A stretch of DNA of 64,000 bases from Paraburkholderia aromaticivorans (GTDB taxonomy: Bacteria > Pseudomonadota > Gammaproteobacteria > Burkholderiales > Burkholderiaceae): positions 1,612,001 to 1,676,000 of the forward strand of contig NZ_CP051515.1 of assembly GCF_012689525.1 (NCBI RefSeq), written 5' to 3'. The notes under the pieces were generated by a model. That model did not search any database, was not told where the DNA came from, and saw nothing but the letters and a program-made list of their open reading frames with translations. Shown in pieces: positions 34,985-45,393 of the stretch. Position numbers and translations under genes: made by a program. Numbering within the stretch: position 1 is the stretch's first letter; the number at the start of each line of letters is the position of its first letter.

Positions 34985-36100
34985 ATGCGCCCCAATGCCT
35001 CTGCCGCGAGAGTGATGCTCTCGCTCCTGCCCGCGCTGCCGACCGTGCTGGCGGTGCTCGGCACCTTGCTGCTGTTCTCGCTGTTTCTGCTGGTGCAGGG
35101 ACAACCGGCGCCCGACGCGATCGCGCTGATTTTCCAGGGCGCGTTCGGCTCGTCGTTCGCCTGGCAAAGCACCTTACTGCGCGCCGCGCCGCTGATGCTC
35201 ACAGCCTTGTGTGTGGCATTGCCAGCACAGGTCGGGTTGATCGTGATCGGCGGCGAGGGCGCGCTTGCGCTGGGCGGCATGTGCGCCGCCATCGTCCCGC
35301 AGATGTTGCCGCATAACACGCCCTGGCTTATCGCCACACCGTTGATGGCGCTCGCCGGCATGCTCGCCGGTGGCGTCTGGATCGGCGCGGTCGGCGCGTT
35401 GCGGCAATGGCGTGGCGTCAACGAGACCATCAGCAGCCTGTTGATGTCGTATATCGCGATCGCCGTGTTCAAGCATCTGGTAGAAGGGCCGCTGCGCGAT
35501 CCCGCGAGCTTGAACAAACCGTCGACGCTGCCAATACCCGACGCAATGATGATCGGCTCGATCCCCGGCCTCGACACGCATTGGGGATTGGTCTGGGGCG
35601 TCGTCGCGTGCATCGCGGCATGGGTGTTCGTGAAGTTCAGCACCAAGGGCTTTGCCATGCGCGTAGTGGGCGGCAGCAATCGCGCCGCGCGTCTGGTCGG
35701 CTTGCCGGTCAATGCGCTTGCGCTGACCGCCTGCGTGCTGGGCGGCGCCGCGGCCGGCCTCGGCGGCATGTTCGAAGTTGCGGCGGTGCAGGGCAGCGCG
35801 AACGCGTCGCTGCTCGCGGGCTACGGTTACGCGGGCATTCTCGTTGCCTTCGCCGCGCGCCAGAATCCGCTCGCGATCATCGCGTGCGCGCTGATGATCG
35901 GCGGCATCGAGGCGAGCGGCAGTCTGCTGCAACGGCGCCTCGATCTGCCCGACGCCACCACGCTCGTCCTGCAAGGGCTGCTGTTCGCCAACCTGCTCGC
36001 CTGGGAAGCGCTCGGCGGCCGCATCGCCGCATGGCGCGTGAAATTGCAGGCCGCCGCGCAGACCGATCTCCCCGTGCAACTGGAGCAGACCCATGCCTGA
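34985..36100 (+). CDS. ABC transporter permease (BMP/ribose type)
   Basis: A 371-residue inner-membrane permease of the branched-chain/ribose class (BPD_transp_2) with 8-10 hydrophobic helices. The motif G-G-E-G-A-L-A-L-G-G and the later G-L-G-G-M-F-E-V are typical. The start at 34985 is 5 bases after AAGGAG; an in-frame GTG at 34967 is less likely. It overlaps the next permease gene by 8 bases. The pair forms the channel of the BMP-type importer. Confidence 0.9.
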   Translation: MRPNASAARVMLSLLPALPTVLAVLGTLLLFSLFLLVQGQPAPDAIALIFQGAFGSSFAWQSTLLRAAPLMLTALCVALPAQVGLIVIGGEGALALGGMCAAIVPQMLPHNTPWLIATPLMALAGMLAGGVWIGAVGALRQWRGVNETISSLLMSYIAIAVFKHLVEGPLRDPASLNKPSTLPIPDAMMIGSIPGLDTHWGLVWGVVACIAAWVFVKFSTKGFAMRVVGGSNRAARLVGLPVNALALTACVLGGAAAGLGGMFEVAAVQGSANASLLAGYGYAGILVAFAARQNPLAIIACALMIGGIEASGSLLQRRLDLPDATTLVLQGLLFANLLAWEALGGRIAAWRVKLQAAAQTDLPVQLEQTHA

Positions 36101-37019
36101 TATGCACTCGCCCATCGTCATTTTGTTGCTGTCGCTGTTCGCCGGAGCGATCCGCGTCAGCACGCCTTATCTGTTCGTCAGTCTCGGCGAGTGTCTGACC
36201 GAGAAGGGCGGACGCGTGAATCTCGGGCTGGAAGGCATTCTCGTGTCCGGCGCGATGAGCGGTTATGCGGGCGCCTTTTTGAGCGGCTCGCCGTGGATCG
36301 GCTTGCTCGCCGCCGGCGCGGTCGGCTTGCTGCTCGGCTGTCTGCACGGTCTTGTGTGCTCGTTGCCACGCGTGTCGGACATCGCCTTCGGCATTGCGTT
36401 GATGCTGCTCGGCACCGGACTCGCGTTCTATCTCGGCAAACCTTTTATCGAACCGCAAGCGCCGATGCTGCCGTTCATCGACCTCGGCGCATGGACTTCG
36501 TCGCCGCAACTGCATAACGCGCTGCATCTGAATCTGCTGTTCGTGATCGGCGTGGCGCTCGCCTTCGTTTTGCAATGGGGCTTGCGCAATACGCGCTGGG
36601 GCATGGTGCTGCGGCTCGTCGGCGATCACGCGGAAACGGCGCGTGCGATGGGCTATCCGCTCACGCGCGTTCGCATCGCCGCGACGGCAGTGGGCGGCGT
36701 GTTCGCGGGCGTCGGCGGCGCGTATCTGTCGCTGGTGTATCCGGGAAGCTGGAACGAAGGGCTTTCCAGCGGCCAGGGGCTGATGGCGGTCGCGCTGGTG
36801 ATCTTCGCGCGCTGGCAGCCGTTGCGCTGTTTGTGGGCCGCGTTGCTGTTCGGCGCTGCAGGCGCGCTCGGTCCGGCGTTGCAGGCGATCGGCGTGACGA
36901 GCGGCTACTACCTCTACAACGCCGCGCCGTATGTGCTGACGCTCGTGATCATGATCATCAATTGCCGTCCGGATCGCACGCTGGCGGGCGCGCCAGGCGA
37001 GCTGAGCCTGACTCGCTGA
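36093..37019 (+). CDS. ABC transporter permease, second subunit
   Basis: A 308-residue permease of the same class, with [21 protein letters not shown] near the N-terminus, the marker of the YufQ-like second subunit. It has about 8-9 hydrophobic helices. It starts inside the end of the first permease gene, with GGAG 7 bases upstream. The hydrolase gene begins about 60 bases after its stop, so all are likely co-transcribed. Confidence 0.9.
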   Translation: MPDMHSPIVILLLSLFAGAIRVSTPYLFVSLGECLTEKGGRVNLGLEGILVSGAMSGYAGAFLSGSPWIGLLAAGAVGLLLGCLHGLVCSLPRVSDIAFGIALMLLGTGLAFYLGKPFIEPQAPMLPFIDLGAWTSSPQLHNALHLNLLFVIGVALAFVLQWGLRNTRWGMVLRLVGDHAETARAMGYPLTRVRIAATAVGGVFAGVGGAYLSLVYPGSWNEGLSSGQGLMAVALVIFARWQPLRCLWAALLFGAAGALGPALQAIGVTSGYYLYNAAPYVLTLVIMIINCRPDRTLAGAPGELSLTR

Positions 37020-37080
37020 GATGTTCGCGCCCATCCAGACTCTGCTGATTTTCATGAACCCAACCCAGGATATTCCGACC

Positions 37081-37773
37081 ATGACCCGATTCATCGAAGC
37101 GAGACCCTACCCGTGGCCCTACGACGGCGACCTGCGCCCGGACAACACCGCGCTCGTGATCATCGACATGCAGACGGATTTCTGCGGCCACGGCGGCTAT
37201 GTCGACAAGATGGGCTACGACCTCTCGCTCACGCGCGCGCCGATCGAGCCGATCCGACACGTGCTGAAAACGATGCGCGAGCAGGGCTTCACGATCATTC
37301 ACACGCGCGAAGGCCATCGTCCGGATCTCTCCGATCTGCCCGCCAACAAGCGCTGGCGCAGCCGTCGCGCGGGCACCAACGGTGTAGGTATCGGCGACGA
37401 CGGCCCGTGCGGCAAGATCCTCGTGCGGGGCGAACCGGGCTGGGACATCATCGACGAACTGAAGCCGCTCGCGGGCGAGATCGTCATCGACAAGCCGGGT
37501 AAAGGCTCGTTCTGCGCGACCGATCTTGAACTGATTCTGCGCACTCGCGGCATTGAGAATCTGATTCTGACCGGCATCACGACCGATGTCTGCGTGCACA
37601 CGACCCTACGCGAAGCCAACGACCGCGGTTTCGAATGCACGGTGCTGGCCGACTGCTGCGGCGCCACCGACAAAACCAATCACGACGCCGCCTTGCACAT
37701 GATCACGATGCAAGGCGGCGTGTTCGGCGCGGTGTCGGACTCCGGCGCGCTGTTGCAAACGCTAGGTGGATGA
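37081..37773 (+). CDS. biuH: Isochorismatase-like amidohydrolase, biuret amidohydrolase type
   Basis: A 230-residue cysteine hydrolase. The triad is Asp29 (I-D-M-Q), Lys138 (D-K-P-G-K-G-S) and Cys171 (T-T-D-V-C-V). P-Y-P-W-P-Y-D-G near the N-terminus, [10 protein letters not shown] and R-E-G-H-R-P-D-L match the biuret amidohydrolase branch closely. BiuH converts biuret to allophanate and ammonia. The allophanate hydrolase gene heads this operon, so the pair would give complete biuret breakdown. Ureidoacrylate and other cyclic or linear ureides are alternative substrates. Its stop overlaps an in-frame upstream ATG of the ATPase. Confidence 0.8.
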   Translation: MTRFIEARPYPWPYDGDLRPDNTALVIIDMQTDFCGHGGYVDKMGYDLSLTRAPIEPIRHVLKTMREQGFTIIHTREGHRPDLSDLPANKRWRSRRAGTNGVGIGDDGPCGKILVRGEPGWDIIDELKPLAGEIVIDKPGKGSFCATDLELILRTRGIENLILTGITTDVCVHTTLREANDRGFECTVLADCCGATDKTNHDAALHMITMQGGVFGAVSDSGALLQTLGG

Positions 37774-37775
37774 TC

Positions 37776-39386
37776 ATGTCGACCGTACGGCAAGCTCTCG
37801 GTGTTGAAGTGCTGAATGCGAGCAAGTCGTTTGGCGCGTTTCGCGCGCTGGACGGCGTCTCGATCAAGGTCAAGGCCGGCACGATTCACGCGTTGCTCGG
37901 CGAGAACGGCGCGGGCAAGAGTACGCTCGTGAAGGGCCTGGTCGGCTACGGCGTGCTCGACGACGGACAGATCGCCGCCGACGGCCGCGAAGTGCTCATC
38001 CACTCGCCGCGCGACGCGCAGGCGCTCGGCATCGGCATGGTGTATCAGCATTTCACGCTGGCCTCGGGCCTCTCCGTCGAAGAAAACCTGCTGCTCGCGC
38101 GCGGGCAGATGCCGTGGAAAATCGACTGGAAAGCGGAGCGCGCCGCGCTCATCGCATTCATGCAGCGCATGCCGTTCCGCTTGTCGCTCGATGCGCCGGT
38201 TGCGTCGCTCGCCGCGGGTGAAAAGCAGAAGCTCGAAATCCTCAAGCAGCTTTATCTGCAGCAGCGTTTCCTGATCCTCGACGAACCAACGTCCGTGCTG
38301 ACGCCGCAGGAAGCCGACGAAGTACTCGGCCTGATGCGCGACCTGACCACGCGCGGCGAACTGACCGTGCTGATGATCACGCACAAGTTCCGCGAAGTGA
38401 TGGCCTACGCGGACGACGTCACCGTGTTGCGCAAGGGACGCCAGGTCGGCACCAGTGCGGTGGCGAACACCAGCCGCGACGAACTCGCCGCGTGGATGAT
38501 GGGCACGGTGGCAACGAAGGACACACCTGTCATGGCTGCCGTGACGGAAGCGCGTGTTCAGCGCAAACCGCTCGACGAATCAGCTCAAGTGCGTCTCGCG
38601 CTGCACGACGTATCCGTGGAAGACGATCGCGGCCACACAGCAGTGAAGCACGCGACGCTGTCCGTGCGCGCGGGCGAAATTCTCGGGCTCGCGGGCGTTT
38701 CCGGCAACGGCCAGAAGGAACTGGTGGAAGCGCTGGTCGGCCAGCGCCGCGTGAAGACCGGCGACATGCAGGTGGCCGGCAAGCCATACCACGCGACGCG
38801 CGAGCAGATGACGCAACGGCGGGTCTTCGCGATCCCCGAAGAGCCGCTGAAAAACGCCTGCGTCGGCGCCATGAGCGTGGCGCAGAATCTCGCGCTGCGC
38901 GACTTCGATCGCGAGCCGTTGCGGCGCGGCGGCTGGTGGCTCGATCGCCGCGCCATGCGCGAGCGCGCCGCGCAGTTGATCGGCGAATTCAATGTGCGGC
39001 CGCCGGTACCCGAACGCGCGATCGGCACGCTGTCGGGCGGCAATGTGCAACGCGCCGTGCTCGCGCGCGAACTCGGGCAGCCGGTGGATGTGTTGATCGT
39101 CGCCAATCCCGTGTTCGGGCTCGACTTCGCGTCGGTGGCCGATATCCATGCGCGTCTGATGGCCGCGCGCGACGCGGGCGCGGCGGTGCTGCTGGTCAGC
39201 GAAGACCTCGACGAACTGCTCGAACTCGCGGACCGGATCATGGTGATCGCCGAGGGCGAACTGGTGTTCGAAACACCGGCGGCTCGCGCGGATCGCACCG
39301 TGCTCGGCCAGCATATGGCCGGCCACGGCGACACGCCGATGCAACCCGCCGCGCCGGCCGAAAAACTCAGGGAAGCCATCGGATGA
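37776..39386 (+). CDS. ABC transporter, double ATP-binding protein
   Basis: A 536-residue protein with two fused ABC domains, as in RbsA/YufO-type importers. Domain 1 has Walker [10 protein letters not shown] near residue 42 and Walker B L-I-L-D-E-P. Domain 2 has a degenerate Walker A (G-V-S-G-N-G-Q-K-E) and the signature L-S-G-G-N-V-Q. The start at 37776 follows AGGTGG by 6 bases. It powers the two permeases. Being flanked by two hydrolases indicates that import and hydrolysis of one compound class are coupled. Confidence 0.92.
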   Translation: MSTVRQALGVEVLNASKSFGAFRALDGVSIKVKAGTIHALLGENGAGKSTLVKGLVGYGVLDDGQIAADGREVLIHSPRDAQALGIGMVYQHFTLASGLSVEENLLLARGQMPWKIDWKAERAALIAFMQRMPFRLSLDAPVASLAAGEKQKLEILKQLYLQQRFLILDEPTSVLTPQEADEVLGLMRDLTTRGELTVLMITHKFREVMAYADDVTVLRKGRQVGTSAVANTSRDELAAWMMGTVATKDTPVMAAVTEARVQRKPLDESAQVRLALHDVSVEDDRGHTAVKHATLSVRAGEILGLAGVSGNGQKELVEALVGQRRVKTGDMQVAGKPYHATREQMTQRRVFAIPEEPLKNACVGAMSVAQNLALRDFDREPLRRGGWWLDRRAMRERAAQLIGEFNVRPPVPERAIGTLSGGNVQRAVLARELGQPVDVLIVANPVFGLDFASVADIHARLMAARDAGAAVLLVSEDLDELLELADRIMVIAEGELVFETPAARADRTVLGQHMAGHGDTPMQPAAPAEKLREAIG

Positions 39387-40078
39387 CATCGACCCACATA
39401 CAGACCATCGACGCCCAGCCTGGCCCATTCAGCTTCGACTCCGCAAAGACCGCCTTGGTCGTGATCGACATGCAGCGCGATTTCATCGAGCCGGGCGGCT
39501 TCGGCGAATCGCTCGGCAACGACGTCTCGCTGCTCGCGGACATCGTGCCGACGGTAGCCGCGTTGCTGGCCTTCGCGCGCAAGCACCACTGGTTCGTCGT
39601 GCATACGCGTGAATCGCACGCGGCGGATCTGTCCGACTGCCCGCCGGCCAAACGCCTGCGCGGTGCGCCGAATGCGCGCATCGGCGACGCCGGGCCGATG
39701 GGCCGCATCCTGGTTCGCGGCGAGCCCGGCAATGCGATCATCGAACCGCTCGCGCCGCTGGCCGGCGAACTCGTGATCGACAAACCCGGCAAAGGCGCGT
39801 TCTATGCGACCCGTCTCGGCGAGGAACTCGCGATACGTGGCGTCACGCATCTGGTGTTTGCCGGCGTGACCACCGAAGTGTGCGTGCAAACCTCGATGCG
39901 CGAAGCCAACGACCGCGGCTATGACAGCCTGCTGATCGAGGATGCCACCGCGAGCTATTTCCCCGCGTTCAAACAGGCCACGCTCGACATGGTGCGCTCG
40001 CAAGGCGGCATTGTCGGCTGGACCGCGCCACTTTCTTCGTTGATCGAAATCGACGAGACGACCCAAGCATGGAAGTAA
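39383..40078 (+). CDS. Second isochorismatase-like amidohydrolase (triuret hydrolase or guanylurea hydrolase candidate)
   Basis: A 231-residue cysteine hydrolase with triad Asp29 (I-D-M-Q), Lys134 (D-K-P-G-K-G-A) and Cys167 (T-T-E-V-C-V). It lacks the P-Y-P-W-P-Y start and the G-G-Y-V-D-K loop of the biuret-type neighbour, so the pocket should differ. Known pathways use two members of this family in series: triuret hydrolase then biuret hydrolase. Guanylurea hydrolase is also in this family. The gene overlaps the ATPase stop (ATGA) and the next gene by 10 bases. Which substrate applies here is inferred from context. Confidence 0.8.
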   Translation: MTSTHIQTIDAQPGPFSFDSAKTALVVIDMQRDFIEPGGFGESLGNDVSLLADIVPTVAALLAFARKHHWFVVHTRESHAADLSDCPPAKRLRGAPNARIGDAGPMGRILVRGEPGNAIIEPLAPLAGELVIDKPGKGAFYATRLGEELAIRGVTHLVFAGVTTEVCVQTSMREANDRGYDSLLIEDATASYFPAFKQATLDMVRSQGGIVGWTAPLSSLIEIDETTQAWK

Positions 40079-40464
40079 ATCAGCCCGAAATCGTGGCACA
40101 GGTCCACGCGGCGTTCATCGAATACGAGCGCGCGCTGGTCGACAACGACGTCGCGGCAATGAACGCGCTGTTCTGGCACACGACGGAAACGGTGCGCTAC
40201 GGCATCGCCGAAATCCAGCATGGTGGCGAGGCGATCCGCGCGTGGCGCGAACGCTGCGAGCCGGTGCCGAAATCGCGCAAGCTGCATCGAACCGTGGTGA
40301 CGACGTTCGGCACCGACTTCGCCACCGTCAGCACCGAATTCACCAGCGACGCCACGCCCTTGCTCGGCCGGCAGATGCAAACGTGGGCGCGGCTCAGTCC
40401 CGACGATGGCTGGAAAATCGTCGCTGCGCACGTGAGCCTGATCAATTCTCCGGCCAGCCCATGA
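40069..40464 (+). CDS. AtzH/HpxZ-like protein (DUF3225, SnoaL-like)
   Basis: A 131-residue NTF2/SnoaL-fold protein with [12 protein letters not shown] near residue 12, an [11 protein letters not shown] segment, and a C-terminal [10 protein letters not shown]. This matches DUF3225 proteins: HpxZ of oxalurate/purine breakdown and AtzH of cyanuric acid/biuret operons. The proposed role is hydrolysis or deamination of a carboxylated urea intermediate next to AtzF. It starts inside the upstream hydrolase gene (10-base overlap). Confidence 0.85.
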   Translation: MEVNQPEIVAQVHAAFIEYERALVDNDVAAMNALFWHTTETVRYGIAEIQHGGEAIRAWRERCEPVPKSRKLHRTVVTTFGTDFATVSTEFTSDATPLLGRQMQTWARLSPDDGWKIVAAHVSLINSPASP

Positions 40465-40499
40465 AACGCCGATAATAAGAAAAAAGGGACCTTGGCATC

Positions 40500-41231
40500 A
40501 TGAACGACGACCCGACGAATCTGCTGGAGACGCCTGCCGCGCCGGCTGCGGCCAACCCGCTTGCCGAGCAGGTGTATCAGCAACTCAAGACCGATATCTT
40601 CAGTTTTCGCCTGTTTCCCGGTGACCGTTTTTCGGAGAACGGCATTGCGCAACACTATGGCGTGTCACGCACGCCGATGCGCGACGGCCTGTTTCGTCTG
40701 CAACGCGAAGGCTACCTGGAAGTCGGATTCCGGCGCGGCTGGAAAGTGTCGCCGATCAACTTCGACCAGCTCGATCAGCTCTACGATTTGCGCATCGTGC
40801 TGGAAGTCGCGGCGGTGGAGCGGGTCGGCGCGGGCGGCGATACCGCGCATGCGGCCGTCGAGGCATTGAAGGCGATCTGGTGCGTCGCGCCCGAGTTGCG
40901 CGAGAGCGATCCGGTGAAAATGTTCGGCATGGACGAAAACTTTCACCGGCAACTCGTCGCCGCCACCGGCAACGCGGAAATGCTGCGCGTGCATAACGAA
41001 GTGACCGAGCGCATCCGCATCGTGCGGCGGCTCGATTTTCTGAAGCCGCACCGCACCAGCGCGACTTACGACGAGCATTCCACCATGCTCAACCTGATCG
41101 AACGCAACCGCCTGACCGAAGCGATCATTCTGCTGCGCGCGCATATCACGCAGAGCAAGCTGGAAGTGCGCAAGATCACGCTGTCGATGCTCGCCGCCGC
41201 GCGCGATAGCAAACTGCCGTTCGTGTCGTAA
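40500..41231 (+). CDS. GntR family regulator (FCD type)
   Basis: A 243-residue regulator with an N-terminal winged helix (residues 20-85; L-F-P-G-D-R-F-S-E-N and V-S-R-T-P-M-R-D-G-L) and a C-terminal FCD helical ligand domain (residues 95-225; F-H-R-Q-L-V-A-A-T-G-N and an E-H-S-T-M-L histidine). It is the last gene of the amidohydrolase-importer operon. It probably represses the operon until its substrate or a breakdown product binds. The inverted repeat at 31880-31913 is a candidate target. It converges on the mreB-type gene. Confidence 0.9.
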   Translation: MNDDPTNLLETPAAPAAANPLAEQVYQQLKTDIFSFRLFPGDRFSENGIAQHYGVSRTPMRDGLFRLQREGYLEVGFRRGWKVSPINFDQLDQLYDLRIVLEVAAVERVGAGGDTAHAAVEALKAIWCVAPELRESDPVKMFGMDENFHRQLVAATGNAEMLRVHNEVTERIRIVRRLDFLKPHRTSATYDEHSTMLNLIERNRLTEAIILLRAHITQSKLEVRKITLSMLAAARDSKLPFVS

Positions 41232-41261
41232 GCGGTTTAAGCGTACCGACGCGTAACAAGC

Positions 41262-42428
<1,167 letters not shown>

Positions 42429-42462
42429 TTAGCGGTTGCGATTACGGCGCCTTGCGGGCCGC

Positions 42463-43530
42463 TTACTGCGCGTTGGCAAGCGCCGGATCGATATAGGCGC
42501 TCACGTTCTGCGACTGTTTGTACACGGCGTTGCGCACGTTGAACTTGTCGGCGTTCACGCTCGAACCGTACACGGAGTCCAGTCCGTCACCCTTGGTGAA
42601 GGCCTTTTTCGCGGCCGCGGCGTCGAGCAGGTGCGTGCCTTTCAGCAAGGGCAGGTACTGCGCCGGCGTGAGACCGACCCGCGCCGACATGATCTTGACG
42701 GCGTCCGGCTGCGTCTTCGGATCGTTGATATAGGCCACGCAGCGATACCAGACCTTGATCACCTTGGCCCAATCGGCCTTGCGCGATTGCAGGCTGACGG
42801 GATTGACCGTGATCGCGTCGTAGATCAGACCGGGGGCGTCGGCGGAGGTGAAGATCGGCCGCGAGCCCGGCACGCGCTTGAGCGCTTCGCCCGCGTTTGG
42901 TTGCCAGGCGCCGACCGCGGCGACGTCGCCGGACGAGGCGAGCACCTGCGGCAACTCGTTGGTCTTCGCATTGACGAGCGTGAGGTCCGATTCCTTCAGC
43001 GCATGTTTTTCGAGCGCCGTGTCGAGCAGCAGGTGATCGACGAGGCCCATTTCGACGCCGACCTTCTTGCCCTTCAATCCTTCCACCGTGCGTACCGGCG
43101 GCTTGGCGACGATCATGTCGTTGCCGCTGGAGTAGTCGGTGAGCAGGATCATCACGTTCTTCGCGCCGCTTGCGCCCGTCACGAGCGCGTCGCCGTTGGT
43201 CGCGCCGACCGCGTCGAGTTTGCCGGCGGAAAACGCATCGAGCGACGCGGAGTAGTCGAACCATTGGAAGTTGACGTCCACGCCGGCTTCCTTGAACCAG
43301 CCCTTCTCGATGGCGATCTGGAAAGCGACGAAGCCGGGCCAGTCGCTATAGCCGATGGCGAGCGGCGCGGCCGCAGCCTGCGCCGGGCTGGCGGCAGGAC
43401 CCGCGGCAAGACCGATTGTAAGGACGGCGGCTGCCGCCGCGAGCGCGCCGCGCACGCGCAGGGACGAGGCGAGGCGGGCAGGCGAGGTAAGGAAAGCAGG
43501 GGACCTACGAACGGATGCGAAACGTTTCAT
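42463..43530 (-). CDS. ABC binding protein (NMT1/TauA type) under a guanidine-I riboswitch
   Basis: A 355-residue solute-binding protein with a long Sec signal (residues 1-52, ending A-Q-A-A). The mature part begins [16 protein letters not shown], followed by [11 protein letters not shown] and L-T-D-Y-S-S-G, as in NMT1/SsuA-type proteins. GGAG lies 7 bases before the ATG. The leader has a guanidine-I riboswitch. Permease and ATPase of the matching class are encoded at 53555-55500 behind a second such riboswitch, so this should be the guanidine-binding subunit, located apart from its partners. Confidence 0.88.
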   Translation of the reverse strand: MKRFASVRRSPAFLTSPARLASSLRVRGALAAAAAVLTIGLAAGPAASPAQAAAAPLAIGYSDWPGFVAFQIAIEKGWFKEAGVDVNFQWFDYSASLDAFSAGKLDAVGATNGDALVTGASGAKNVMILLTDYSSGNDMIVAKPPVRTVEGLKGKKVGVEMGLVDHLLLDTALEKHALKESDLTLVNAKTNELPQVLASSGDVAAVGAWQPNAGEALKRVPGSRPIFTSADAPGLIYDAITVNPVSLQSRKADWAKVIKVWYRCVAYINDPKTQPDAVKIMSARVGLTPAQYLPLLKGTHLLDAAAAKKAFTKGDGLDSVYGSSVNADKFNVRNAVYKQSQNVSAYIDPALANAQ

Positions 43531-43563
43531 CGTTTTCTCCAGGAGACCGGTCAATTGCGATTG

Positions 43564-43629
43564 TTGAGTTGGATCGCGCGGCGACTGCGCGATGAAACAA
43601 CATGACCGGTACCCGCGAGAGAACCACAA
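43564..43629 (-). promoter_or_regulatory. Extended leader hairpin upstream of the binding-protein start
   Basis: On the minus strand ATCGCGC and GCGCGAT form the inner stem, with flanking complementary blocks (ACCGGTCA near 43604 and TGACCGGT near 43548) that extend it. The 3' block ends close to the GGAG of the gene. It is a candidate translational expression platform for the riboswitch; exact edges are approximate. Confidence 0.4.
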
Positions 43630-43691
43630 CGCGCGGAAACTGCGGGAGACAAACACCGGCCACGGAGAGGCACGATAGACATTGCTATCGC

Positions 43692-43830
43692 CAATCTCCC
43701 GGGCTTTTGTCCCGCCGTGTAGTGGGCTGGCGGTTCGTGCTTGCGATGAAACTCACAATCGAACCGGCCGGCGCACCGGGCTGCTCTCGGACCAGACATT
43801 CTCGCGAACCGGAACCCTAGCATCCCTAAG
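43692..43830 (-). promoter_or_regulatory. Guanidine-I riboswitch (ykkC class), copy 1
   Basis: Read on the minus strand, the conserved cores occur in order: CTAGGGTTCCGG, CTGGTCCGAGAG, then ACACGGCGGGACAAAAGCCCGGGAGA. These are the diagnostic segments of the guanidine-I class, which turns on export, breakdown or uptake genes when guanidine binds. It ends about 160 bases before the binding-protein start. The 3' GGGAGA (43700-43695) could alternatively pair with TCTCCC (43649-43644), a possible switch. Confidence 0.94.
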
Positions 43831-43938
43831 ATGCGACGCTGCCGCACCTCTCGGCAAGTTATCTAGCGAGAAATATGCCAGCGGGTTTCACTGCTCATGC
43901 CATACGGACGCTTCGACGCGAGCGCCGCGTAGTCGCCG

Positions 43939-44307
43939 TCAATCCAGCGCCGCGAACCGTTGATGCACATAGGCAAGAAACTGCTCCAGACGCTCCTCGA
44001 TCGACGCTGCGAGGCTCACCTGCTTGATGCGGCGATCCTCGGCGGAACTCGTCTCCAGCAGCCAGCCGCTGTCGATCAACTCCTGTACGTACCGCACGGC
44101 GGTGCGGCGGCTCACGCCCGGCATGAATTCGTAGAGCGCGGTCTTGGCGAAGTAGTCGTCCTGATCCACCCACATGCGGCAGAACAGATCGCTGTAGTTC
44201 AGGTCGTTCAGGCCGAGATCGCCGAAATGCGCGGACCACTGCCAGTCCATGTCGAGAATGGCGCGCGCGACGGCTTGCCCCTTGGTACGCGCAATTTTCT
44301 TCTTCAT
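43939..44307 (-). CDS. Small winged-helix regulator (MarR/TrmB-like)
   Basis: A 122-residue basic protein. Residues 55-105 form a winged helix: F-M-P-G-V-S-R-R-T-A-V-R-Y-V-Q-E-L, then D-S-G-W-L and E-D-R-R-I-K. The N-terminal part is a helix-rich dimerisation segment. The ATG at 44307 is the best start. It is divergent from the TIM-barrel and dioxygenase genes and lies upstream of the riboswitch-controlled binding-protein gene on the same strand. It probably controls the divergent pair. The exact family is uncertain. Confidence 0.72.
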   Translation of the reverse strand: MKKKIARTKGQAVARAILDMDWQWSAHFGDLGLNDLNYSDLFCRMWVDQDDYFAKTALYEFMPGVSRRTAVRYVQELIDSGWLLETSSAEDRRIKQVSLAASIEERLEQFLAYVHQRFAALD

Positions 44308-44404
44308 CGATTCACCACGAGGAGGAGGGCTGCACAGTTTAAGTGCTAATTGAGCCGAAAATCGGGCGCGCAAAAATAACGCGCGACCCCGTATGGATAG
44401 TTTA

Positions 44405-44453
44405 TTGACTCGTGCTTTTACTGTGTAATATTGCATGCAATTTTGCATGTAAA
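44405..44453 (+). promoter_or_regulatory. Promoter and palindromic operator candidate
   Basis: A TTGACT (44405-44410) and a TAATAT (44426-44431) with a 15-base gap resemble -35 and -10 boxes. The palindrome TTGCATGCAA (44431-44440) and a second TTTTGCATGTAA half directly follow. A repressor bound there would block transcription of the downstream genes. Confidence 0.45.
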
Positions 44454-44463
44454 TGGAGAGGCA

Positions 44464-45384
44464 ATGAAATTCGAATTGTTCAAGACGTTCTGGGGCTTCG
44501 ACGGCGGTCCTCGCGATGCGGCGCCACTCGTGCGGGCGGCCGGCTTCGATGGCATCGAAGCGCCGGTGCCGGCCGGCGGCGCGGCGCGCGACGCGTTTGC
44601 GCAGGCCATTGCCGACGAAGGCCTGGGTTTCATCGCGGAGATCACGACGGCCGGCAGCTATGTGCCGGAGCGCTCGGCGACGCCGGCCGATCATCTGCGG
44701 GACTTCGAGGAGAAGATCGTCTGGGGCAAGCCGCTCGAACCGCGCTTCTTCAACGTGATGGCCGGCTGCGACGCGTGGCCGGCCGCGACCCAGGTGGACT
44801 TCTTCGCGCGCGCGGTGGAGATCGCCGCGAAGCACGACGTGATCTGCAGCTTCGAAACCCATCGCGGGCGCTCGTTCTACAACCCGTGGATCACTCGCGA
44901 CGTCGCGCGCGCCGTGCCCGCGCTCAAGCTGACCTGCGACTTCAGCCATTGGGTGTCGGTGTGCGAGCGGCTGCTCGACAGCGAGTGGGACACGATCCTC
45001 GAACTGGCGCCGCATGCGCATCATCTGCATGGACGTGTCGGCTATCCGCAAGGTCCGCAGGTGCCGCATCCGGCCGCGCCCGAGTACGCGGACTGCCTCG
45101 CCTCGCATCAGCGGATCTGGGAGGCGCTGTGGACCGCGCAGATCGAGCAGGGCTACACCGTCACGACAATGACGCCGGAGTTCGGCCCCGACGGCTATCT
45201 TCACACGCTGCCGTTTACGAACGCGCCGGTGGCCGATCTGTGGGAGATCAATACGTGGATGGGGCGCGAGGAACGGCGCCATCTGGCGGCGTTTCTTGCC
45301 GACCGCGAAGGTCGCGGCGGGCGACAAGAGCAAATGCAAACGCAAACGCAAACGCAATCGCAGACCATCGCGCAGCTTGTCTAG
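44464..45384 (+). CDS. TIM-barrel isomerase/endonuclease-IV-like protein
   Basis: A 306-residue protein of the AP-endonuclease-2 TIM-barrel superfamily. Metal ligands are visible as Glu in S-F-E-T-H-R-G, Asp in C-D-F-S-H-W, His in H-L-H-G-R-V-G-Y and Glu in T-P-E-F-G-P-D. Relatives are sugar isomerases or epimerases, and this type often stands with dioxygenases in catabolic operons. The C-terminus carries a hexanucleotide repeat coding for Gln-Thr units (45336-45353). The start has GGAGAGG upstream. It is directly followed by the dioxygenase gene. Confidence 0.78.
   Translation: MKFELFKTFWGFDGGPRDAAPLVRAAGFDGIEAPVPAGGAARDAFAQAIADEGLGFIAEITTAGSYVPERSATPADHLRDFEEKIVWGKPLEPRFFNVMAGCDAWPAATQVDFFARAVEIAAKHDVICSFETHRGRSFYNPWITRDVARAVPALKLTCDFSHWVSVCERLLDSEWDTILELAPHAHHLHGRVGYPQGPQVPHPAAPEYADCLASHQRIWEALWTAQIEQGYTVTTMTPEFGPDGYLHTLPFTNAPVADLWEINTWMGREERRHLAAFLADREGRGGRQEQMQTQTQTQSQTIAQLV
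45336..45359 (+). repeat. Short GCAAAC tandem repeat in coding sequence
   Basis: Three exact GCAAAC units and a partial one (GCAATC) encode alternating Thr-Gln near the C-terminus of the TIM-barrel protein. Copy number could vary without breaking the frame. Confidence 0.7.
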
Positions 45385-45393
45385 GCACCTCTC

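Noticed and set aside
35174..37094. Long minus-strand frames across the BMP-type permeases and the gene after them
   Set aside because: They are antisense to conserved membrane proteins and rich in Arg, His and Gln, the usual shadow signature.
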